A DNA stretch of 6,231 nucleotides from Limnohabitans sp. (GTDB lineage: Bacteria; Pseudomonadota; Gammaproteobacteria; Burkholderiales; Burkholderiaceae_C): assembly GCA_023260735.1 (NCBI GenBank), contig JALQUL010000407.1, positions 1 through 6,231 of the forward strand. Reading direction: 5' to 3'. The translations under genes were made by a program, and so were the position numbers. Shown piece after piece: positions 1 through 4,639 of the stretch (position 1 is the first letter of the stretch; every line of letters begins with the position of its first letter). The notes beneath the pieces were generated by a model. That model was not told the origin of the DNA. It did no database searches and saw only the letters and a list, made by a program, of their open reading frames with translations.

Positions 1-609
1 GGTATGCACGTTCACCAATCTATTTGGAAAGATGGCAAAAACTTGTTCGCTGGTAACGGCTATGCTGGTTTATCTGATTTCGCTTTGTATTATATCGGCG
101 GTATCATCAAGCATGCACGTGCCTTGAATGCAATTACCAACCCAGGTACCAACAGCTACAAACGTTTGGTTCCAGGTTTCGAAGCTCCAGTTAAATTAGC
201 TTATTCGAGCCGTAACCGTTCTGCTTCTATCCGTATTCCTCACGTTGCTAACGACAAAGGTCGTCGTGTTGAAGCTCGTTTCCCAGATCCACTCATGAAC
301 CCATACTTAGGCTTTGCTGCCTTGTTAATGGCCGGTCTTGATGGCGTTGAGAACAAAATTCACCCAGGTGAAGCAGCAACTAAAGATTTGTATCATTTGC
401 CACCAGAAGAAGACGCATTAGTACCAACCGTATGCCACAGCTTAGATCAAGCACTTGAGCATCTCGATAAAGACCGTGCCTTCTTGACTAAAGGCGGCGT
501 ATTTACTGACGCCATGATTGATGCTTACATTGAATTAAAGATGACTGAAGTGACACGTTTCCGTATGGCGGTTCACCCAGTTGAGTTTGATATGTACTAT
601 TCACTCTAA
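1..609 (+). CDS. glnA: Glutamine synthetase type I, C-terminal part (5' end outside window)
   Basis: Glutamine synthetase makes glutamine from glutamate, ammonium and ATP as a cytoplasmic dodecamer. The frame is already open at base 1 (GGT ATG CAC...), so about 202 codons of a roughly 470-codon gene are present, and the first ATG at 4 is internal. The fragment opens in the catalytic domain with GMHVHQS, whose histidines match the conserved active-site region. It continues with NPGTNSYKRLVPGFEAP and AYSSRNRSASIRIP, the ATP and glutamate binding segments, then RRVEARFPDP. The KDLYHLPPEE motif carries the tyrosine (codon 391-393) that GlnE adenylylates in the enterobacterial enzyme, so post-translational control by GlnE/GlnB is expected. 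The protein ends in HPVEFDMYYSL, the usual C-terminus. It is followed by an intrinsic terminator and, after one small gene, by ntrB-ntrC. The promoter is not in the window. Identification is essentially certain. Confidence 0.98.
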   Translation, partial: GMHVHQSIWKDGKNLFAGNGYAGLSDFALYYIGGIIKHARALNAITNPGTNSYKRLVPGFEAPVKLAYSSRNRSASIRIPHVANDKGRRVEARFPDPLMNPYLGFAALLMAGLDGVENKIHPGEAATKDLYHLPPEEDALVPTVCHSLDQALEHLDKDRAFLTKGGVFTDAMIDAYIELKMTEVTRFRMAVHPVEFDMYYSL

Positions 610-632
610 TTGTATATTTTGAGGAGACGCCT

Positions 633-641
633 ATGTGGTAA
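633..641 (+). other. Two-codon minimal ORF (ATG TGG TAA) with strong Shine-Dalgarno
   Basis: Just after glnA, GAGGAG (621-626) stands six bases before ATG TGG TAA (633-641). This is the strongest ribosome binding site in the window, yet it leads to a two-codon frame. TGAGGA (620-625) can pair with TCCTCA (643-648), so the site and the mini-frame lie in one small hairpin. It may be a relic of a lost gene start, a start-stop element in the glnA 3' untranslated region, or chance. Confidence 0.3.
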
Positions 642-660
642 TTCCTCATTAATAAAATAC

Positions 661-688
661 AAAAAGGCGACATTAGTCGCCTTTTTTT
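661..688 (+). terminator. Intrinsic terminator of glnA
   Basis: An 11-bp perfect stem (661-671 with 676-686, core GGCGAC/GTCGCC) closes a 4-base ATTA loop and runs into seven T residues (682-688). It begins about 50 bases after the glnA stop. The A-run on the 5' arm means it could also work in reverse, but no opposing gene is visible. It separates glnA transcription from the downstream genes. Confidence 0.92.
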
Positions 689-717
689 ACATTTTAAACC
701 CCTTTATAAGCGTATGA

Positions 718-731
718 TTGATCAAGATCAT
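718..731 (+). promoter_or_regulatory. FNR/Anr-like palindrome upstream of the small secreted gene
   Basis: TTGAT-CAAG-ATCAT matches nine of ten defined bases of the FNR/Anr consensus (TTGAT-N4-ATCAA). It lies 45 bases before the ATG at 776. A possible sigma-70 promoter overlaps it: TTGATC (718-723) as -35 and TATATT (743-748) as -10, but with a long 19-base spacer. If that promoter is used, the site would cover the -35 region, a position more typical of repression. The match is visible; binding is inference. Confidence 0.35.
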
Positions 732-775
732 GTAAAAGCGACTATATTTGACGCTCACTGATACTTCTTCAATTT

Positions 776-1285
776 ATGAAATTCCTGACTATTATTAGCC
801 TTGTTATTTTTGCTTTGTCTAGCCATTTGGCTTTTGCCCAAAGCACGATTTACCGTTGTGGCAACGAATACACCAATGATGCAACCGATGCCAAGGCTCG
901 GGGTTGTAAAGTGCTAATTGGTGGTAATGTAACGGTTATTCAAACTGTCAAAAAATCAAATAACTCTAACTATAATACCAATAACGCTACCGTTATTTCC
1001 CCAAAATCAAATAACAACGCATCTAATACGCCAAGAGTAGATGATTCAGATCAGCGCGCCCGCGACTCAGATGCCAAATTAATTTTAGAAGCAGAACTAC
1101 GCAAAACAGAACAAAAACTTGAGCAGCTCAAAAAAGAATACAACAACGGTGAGCCAGAAAAAATGACTAGCGAAACTAAAAATAATCAAAAATATTTAGA
1201 CCGAATTGTCGATATGCGCTCGCAAATATTACGTACCGAAAACGATATTGCTGGTATTAAACGGGAGCTTAATCGATTTAAATAA
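776..1285 (+). CDS. Secreted DUF4124-like protein of unknown function with C-terminal coiled coil
   Basis: Function unknown. The 169-residue product starts with a clear Sec signal peptide: K2, a hydrophobic stretch at about 4-16, and a likely cleavage at AFA|Q after residue 21. The mature start, IYRCGNEYTNDATDAKARGCKVL (about 25-47), resembles DUF4124-type proteins, with C28 and C44 able to form a disulfide in the periplasm. Residues 60-83 form an Asn/Ser-rich linker (SNNSNYNTNN and similar). Residues about 92-167 are highly charged with leucine or isoleucine spacing typical of a coiled coil. I recall similar small proteins between glnA and ntrB in Burkholderiales, so it is probably a conserved neighbour. 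The ATG at 776 is the only sensible start because it gives the signal peptide, but no Shine-Dalgarno precedes it. Terminators flank the gene on both sides, making it a likely single-gene unit. Confidence 0.88.
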   Translation: MKFLTIISLVIFALSSHLAFAQSTIYRCGNEYTNDATDAKARGCKVLIGGNVTVIQTVKKSNNSNYNTNNATVISPKSNNNASNTPRVDDSDQRARDSDAKLILEAELRKTEQKLEQLKKEYNNGEPEKMTSETKNNQKYLDRIVDMRSQILRTENDIAGIKRELNRFK

Positions 1286-1318
1286 TCGAATCTCATTAGT
1301 CTGATTGAATTAAAAGTT

Positions 1319-1347
1319 AAGACAGTCAATAGCTTTGGGTTTATAGT
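1319..1347 (+). promoter_or_regulatory. Candidate sigma-70 promoter for ntrBC inside the terminator
   Basis: AAGACA (1319-1324, four of six bases of TTGACA) and TATAGT (1342-1347, five of six of TATAAT) are separated by exactly 17 bases. The predicted start, about 1354, lies in the loop of the terminator hairpin at 1331-1380, leaving a leader of about 56 bases before the ntrB ATG. RNA started there would lack the 5' arm and so escape that terminator. Prediction from sequence only. Confidence 0.45.
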
Positions 1348-1390
1348 TCAGGTCAATCCTGTAGCTATCAACTCAAAGCTTTTTTGTTTT
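1331..1390 (+). terminator. Long-hairpin intrinsic terminator before ntrB
   Basis: The outer stem AGCTTTGGGTT (1331-1341) pairs with AACTCAAAGCT (1370-1380) through 11 pairs including one G.U. The stem continues with ATAG (1343-1346)/CTAT (1365-1368) and CAGG (1349-1352)/CCTG (1358-1361), around a five-base loop. T-rich sequence follows (1380-1390, one G). It ends transcription of the small secreted gene and stops about 20 bases before the ntrB start codon. Confidence 0.85.
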
Positions 1391-1409
1391 TATTTTCAAC
1401 TTACCCTAT

Positions 1410-2462
1410 ATGCATCAACGTTTTGCTGTATTAGACAATTTATCTACATTGATTGCTTTAGTTTCTAATAATGGGCAGGTGGTGTATTCCAACTCGGCTC
1501 TAGAGGCTGCCTTGGTGAGTTCACATCGATTAATTGTAGGAACACCTCTGGCTCAGTATTTTCAAGAAGCTACCGCCTTTCAAAATGCACTACAAGCAGC
1601 CAACTTACAGCAACTAGGTACTCTTAGTTTCGATGCCGTATTAATTGATAGTTTTGATAAGGCTTTATCGGTCTATGTGAGTGCCAGCCAACCAGAACCC
1701 AATGCCGAAATATGGATAGAAATGCATCCTCAAGATGCACAGGCTAAACAAGAACGAGAGCAAAGGTTAAGTGACCAAGCACAAGCCAATAAAGAATTAG
1801 TGCGTAATTTGGCTCATGAAATCAAAAATCCATTAGGTGGAATTAGAGGGGCTGCACAATTATTAGAAATGGATTTGCCCAGTCCCGATCTAAAAGAATA
1901 TACCCAAGTTATTATTCATGAATCAGATCGCCTGCAGTCTTTAGTCGACCGCTTGTTGGCCCCACACCGACAAGCCAAAATAGTCTCTGATGTCAATATT
2001 CATGAAGTGTGTGAGAGGGTACGTTCGGTGGTGCTAGCTCAATACCCTAAGGGCCTGCAAATTAAACGTGATTATGATGTCTCTATTCCCGAACTAAGGG
2101 CTGACAAAGAGCAACTCATACAAGTAGTGCTTAATATTGCACAAAACGCATGCCAAGCAATGGGCACATTAATAGAAAATGCCCAAGCCCAACTTATTTT
2201 AAAGACCAGAATTGTCAATCAAGTCACTTTAGAGCGACATCGTTACAAATTGGCACTGGAATTGCATATCATTGACAACGGACCAGGAATTGAGGAGTCG
2301 ATAAAAGACACTTTGTTCTTTCCTTTAGTTTCTGGTCGTGATGGCGGTTCGGGTCTTGGCCTTACTATTGCACAAACCTTTGTGGTTCAGCATGGTGGGC
2401 AAATTGAGTGTTCAAGCGTGCCAGGTAAAACAGATTTTAAAATATTGTTGCCATTACCTTAA
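1410..2462 (+). CDS. ntrB: Nitrogen regulation sensor histidine kinase NtrB
   Basis: NtrB (GlnL) is the cytoplasmic kinase/phosphatase that phosphorylates NtrC under nitrogen limitation and, with PII bound, dephosphorylates it. The product is 350 residues, the usual length, without membrane segments. Residues about 5-110 form the PAS-like sensor domain (LIALVSNNGQVVYSNSA). The H-box NLAHEIKNPLGGIRGAAQLL (133-152) has phospho-acceptor H136. The ATPase domain shows the N-box VVLNIAQNACQA (239-250), the G1 box DNGPGI (289-294), FFPLVSGRDGG (303-313) and the G2 box GSGLGL (313-318). All key residues are present. The start at 1410 is the only option: an in-frame stop lies at 1362-1364 and no other start codon is in between. 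It has no visible Shine-Dalgarno and a T-rich leader, immediately after a terminator. ntrC follows 84 bases downstream, so the two are probably co-transcribed. Confidence 0.97.
   Translation: MHQRFAVLDNLSTLIALVSNNGQVVYSNSALEAALVSSHRLIVGTPLAQYFQEATAFQNALQAANLQQLGTLSFDAVLIDSFDKALSVYVSASQPEPNAEIWIEMHPQDAQAKQEREQRLSDQAQANKELVRNLAHEIKNPLGGIRGAAQLLEMDLPSPDLKEYTQVIIHESDRLQSLVDRLLAPHRQAKIVSDVNIHEVCERVRSVVLAQYPKGLQIKRDYDVSIPELRADKEQLIQVVLNIAQNACQAMGTLIENAQAQLILKTRIVNQVTLERHRYKLALELHIIDNGPGIEESIKDTLFFPLVSGRDGGSGLGLTIAQTFVVQHGGQIECSSVPGKTDFKILLPLP
2250..2267 (+). promoter_or_regulatory. Near-consensus sigma-54 promoter motif within ntrB
   Basis: TTGGCACTGGAATTGCAT contains TGGCAC (2251-2256) and TTGCA (2262-2266) with the required GG-N10-GC spacing. 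It matches the sigma-54 -24/-12 consensus (TGGCACG-N4-TTGCW) at every conserved base except the G after TGGCAC, which is T. Transcription would start near 2277, about 270 bases before ntrC and pointing towards it. It lies in codons for LALELH of NtrB, so codon choice could produce it by chance. No clear NtrC binding palindrome was found upstream. Confidence 0.4.
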
Positions 2463-2546
2463 AATTACCAGGCAGTTGACACTCATCAATCAGCAAGCCC
2501 ACCTGCATTTTTGCGATGAATTTTAATTTTCGGAAAGTCAAACTGC

Positions 2547-4208
2547 ATGAGTACTATTTGGATCGTAGATGATGACCAATCCATACGTTTTGTACTGGAG
2601 CGTGCATTAGCACGGGAGGGTTTTCAAACCGAAAGTTTTAGTAACACCAAAGATGTGCTTGAGCAACTTCATTGTGCAGCAGACGGCACCGTTAAAGTGC
2701 CTGATGTACTATTAAGTGACATAAGAATGCCTGGTGGTTCTGGGCTTGACTTATTGGCAAAAGCCAAAGACTTGTTACCGCATTTGCCCATCATTATTAT
2801 GACGGCGTTTTCTGATCTTGATAGTGCAGTTGCCACTTTTCAAGGCGGAGCATTTGAATATTTAGCCAAACCTTTTGATTTACCACAAGCGGTGGCTTTA
2901 ATTCAAAGAGCAGTAGAAGAAAATCTTCGCGAAACCACTATAACCGAACCAAAAGCAAGCACTGCTGACATGTTAGGGCAAGCCCCTGCCATGCAAGATG
3001 TGTTTAGAGCAATTGGTAAATTAAGTCAAAGTGCAGTGACTGTATTAATTACCGGAGAGTCTGGCACGGGAAAAGAGTTGGTTGCCAATGCTTTGCATAG
3101 GCACTCGCCCAGAGGCACAGCGGGTGGCCCGTTTGTTGCTATTAACACAGCCGCCATTCCTAAAGATTTATTAGAAAGTGAATTATTTGGCCACGAAAGA
3201 GGTGCGTTTACTGGGGCCAATACCAGCAGGCGTGGTCGCTTCGAGCAAGCCGATGGCGGAACCTTGTTTTTAGATGAAATTGGCGATATGCCTTTCGAGT
3301 TACAAACTAGGTTGTTAAGAGTTTTAAGTGATGGACATTTTTACCGAGTGGGCGGTCATTCGGTGGTAAAAACCAACGTCAGGGTAATTGCGGCAACGCA
3401 TCAAGACCTAGAACAAAGAGTCAAACAAGGCCTGTTCAGAGAAGATTTGTTTCATCGCCTTAATGTGATCAGATTAAGACTGCCTCCACTGCGTGAAAGA
3501 GTTGAAGATATTGCAGGTTTAAGCCAACACTTTTTAACACAAAGTGCAGCCCAGCTAGGAGTAGAACCCAAACGCATAGTGGCCAACGCCATGCAAGTGT
3601 TAGAGCAATATCCTTTCCCAGGTAATGTGCGGCAATTAGAAAACATATGTCATTGGCTAACCGTAATGGCGCCTAGCGTCACCATTGAAGCAAAAGATTT
3701 ACCCCCTGAAGTTTTGCAATATATTGCCTCTAAAGAAGCAGGCAAGCTTGCACCCGCCTTAGATTTGTCTATTGCATCACTAAGTGCTACCAAGCAAGTG
3801 GCAAGCGAAGTAACTGATGTTAATGGCCTGAATGAAAAACCATTAGAGACAAAAAATGTCGCAGCCATAATGCATGCCACAGATGGTTTGGCTCAATTAA
3901 GTTGGCATCAAAGCCTAGAGCAAGTCGCCAAAGCTGCATTAGTAAAAGGTGAAAAAGAAATCTGGGCTAATTTGCAAAAAGATTTTGAACGGGCATTAAT
4001 TACCGCAGCTCTTAAACACCTAAAAGGTAGGCGAGTAGAGGCGTCGGTAGCACTAGGAATTGGTAGAAACACCATTACCCGAAAAATTACGGAGTTAGGC
4101 CTAGACAATGACAATACAAACAATGCACAGGCAGTGAATAGTGTTACCAATACAGCTCCTGCACCGCATTATCATTGGCCGCATATACCTGGTGCTCAAG
4201 TCGATTGA
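2547..4208 (+). CDS. ntrC: Nitrogen regulation response regulator NtrC, sigma-54 activator
   Basis: NtrC (GlnG) activates sigma-54 promoters when phosphorylated by NtrB. The receiver domain (about 3-125) has acidic residues D9/D10, phospho-acceptor D58 (LLSDIRMPG), T86 and K108 (LAKPF). The AAA+ domain (about 142-380) has Walker A GESGTGKE (170-177), the sigma-54 contact loop GAFTGA (219-224), Walker B GGTLFLDEIGD (237-247) and the PFPGNVRQLEN motif (356-366). The Fis-type helix-turn-helix lies near 480-519 (RRVEASVALGIGRNTITRKITELGL). At 553 residues it is clearly longer than the 469-residue E. coli protein: the AAA+/DNA-binding linker (about 390-475) is extended, and a 34-residue tail with HYHWPH (541-546) follows the HTH, where the E. 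coli protein ends. The ATG at 2547 aligns with the start of the receiver domain; a weak GGA lies nine to twelve bases upstream. It forms an operon with ntrB. Confidence 0.97.
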   Translation: MSTIWIVDDDQSIRFVLERALAREGFQTESFSNTKDVLEQLHCAADGTVKVPDVLLSDIRMPGGSGLDLLAKAKDLLPHLPIIIMTAFSDLDSAVATFQGGAFEYLAKPFDLPQAVALIQRAVEENLRETTITEPKASTADMLGQAPAMQDVFRAIGKLSQSAVTVLITGESGTGKELVANALHRHSPRGTAGGPFVAINTAAIPKDLLESELFGHERGAFTGANTSRRGRFEQADGGTLFLDEIGDMPFELQTRLLRVLSDGHFYRVGGHSVVKTNVRVIAATHQDLEQRVKQGLFREDLFHRLNVIRLRLPPLRERVEDIAGLSQHFLTQSAAQLGVEPKRIVANAMQVLEQYPFPGNVRQLENICHWLTVMAPSVTIEAKDLPPEVLQYIASKEAGKLAPALDLSIASLSATKQVASEVTDVNGLNEKPLETKNVAAIMHATDGLAQLSWHQSLEQVAKAALVKGEKEIWANLQKDFERALITAALKHLKGRRVEASVALGIGRNTITRKITELGLDNDNTNNAQAVNSVTNTAPAPHYHWPHIPGAQVD

Positions 4209-4249
4209 AATTGAGATTAATTTTGGGTGCTTAGATCGAGTAAGTGAAC

Positions 4250-4280
4250 GCTGCAATCAATTAAGTTATGCAGTATTTTT
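4250..4280 (+). terminator. Possible weak terminator after ntrC
   Basis: CTGCA (4251-4255) pairs with TGCAG (4269-4273), extended by a G.U pair (4250/4274), around a 13-base loop. TATTTTT follows, with five T at 4276-4280. The stem is short, so termination would be inefficient, but it is the best candidate downstream of ntrC. Confidence 0.3.
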
Positions 4281-4432
4281 GATTTTGTAAATAATTCTTT
4301 GTAAACACTAAAAGTTTTGAAAGAACATGTTTTTTATCAATTGATCGAAAACTCTTTAGCAAACCTACACCAGCATTATGAATGGTATTTTGAATTAGTT
4401 GGTAGATGGATGAGGGCTTTTTAATTTGAATG

Positions 4433-4438
4433 AAGGGT
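4433..4438 (+). promoter_or_regulatory. Ribosome binding site for the GTG-started membrane protein
   Basis: AAGGGT stands six bases before GTG at 4445 and is the best Shine-Dalgarno near this frame. It supports GTG 4445 over the internal ATG at 4466. It lies inside the five-codon frame ATG AAG GGT GAT TAA (4430-4444), whose stop directly precedes the GTG. Confidence 0.6.
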
Positions 4439-4444
4439 GATTAA

Positions 4445-4639
4445 GTGGAGTTACTTACTTGCGTGATGGCACCAGTTTTGTTGTTCATCGCTTGGTTCAC
4501 AATGAGCAAGCCAATAAACATACAGAGCCATGCACTTTTGCATGATCAACTCATACTTAAATTTTACATTTTAGGGAGTCTGGTTGCATTGTTTTTGTTT
4601 CTCGTTTCGACTTTCATAGGGCAAAACTATTTAAAATGA
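4445..4639 (+). CDS. Small two-helix membrane protein, unknown function
   Basis: I do not recognise this 64-residue protein. Two hydrophobic segments are visible: about residues 5-20 (TCVMAPVLLFIAWFTM) and about 41-59 (YILGSLVALFLFLVSTFIG). They are joined by a polar loop with several His, Asn and Gln, consistent with a small hairpin inner-membrane protein. The GTG start is chosen because an in-frame TAA stands directly before it and AAGGGT lies at a good distance; ATG 4466 would cut into the first helix. The stop overlaps the next gene's start as ATGA, the strongest evidence that the frame is real and translationally coupled to the amine oxidase. The amine oxidase lacks its own ribosome binding site, so this gene may serve partly to drive its translation, or the product may be a membrane partner of the exported enzyme. 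Both are inference. Confidence 0.65.
   Translation: MELLTCVMAPVLLFIAWFTMSKPINIQSHALLHDQLILKFYILGSLVALFLFLVSTFIGQNYLK

Larger units (their letters stand above)
4209..4444. other. AT-rich gene-free region between ntrC and the amine oxidase unit
   Basis: No frame longer than a few codons was found. The region holds a weak terminator-like hairpin (4250-4280), an exact direct repeat TTTGTAAA (4284-4291 and 4298-4305, 14 bases apart) and the perfect palindrome ATCAATTGAT (4336-4345). Near the end are two very short frames, ATG GAT ... TGA (4406-4429) and ATG AAG GGT GAT TAA (4430-4444). No convincing sigma-70 promoter or sigma-54 motif could be assigned, although the promoter of the following two genes is expected here. 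Confidence 0.6.

Noticed and set aside
1273..1289. Inverted repeat TCGATT / AATCGA spanning the stop of the small secreted gene
   Set aside because: Only six pairs, AT-rich, no T-run, and a much better terminator lies just downstream.
2476..2481. Perfect -35 hexamer TTGACA between ntrB and ntrC
   Set aside because: No acceptable -10 hexamer lies 16-19 bases downstream (sequence there is CCCACCTGC), so a promoter is not supported.
2338..2526. 62-codon + strand frame overlapping the end of ntrB
   Set aside because: It is a shifted frame of the conserved ATPase domain of NtrB with no ribosome binding site and no protein-like motif.
4161..4195. GCACC ... GGTGC inverted repeat at the end of ntrC, like NtrC half-sites
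   Set aside because: Half-sites are 25 bases apart, far more than the few bases in an NtrC palindrome, and lie in coding sequence.
4467..4482. TGGCAC followed by TTGTT in the small membrane protein gene, resembling a sigma-54 promoter
   Set aside because: The essential -12 GC is GT here, and the motif lies within coding sequence after the start codon.
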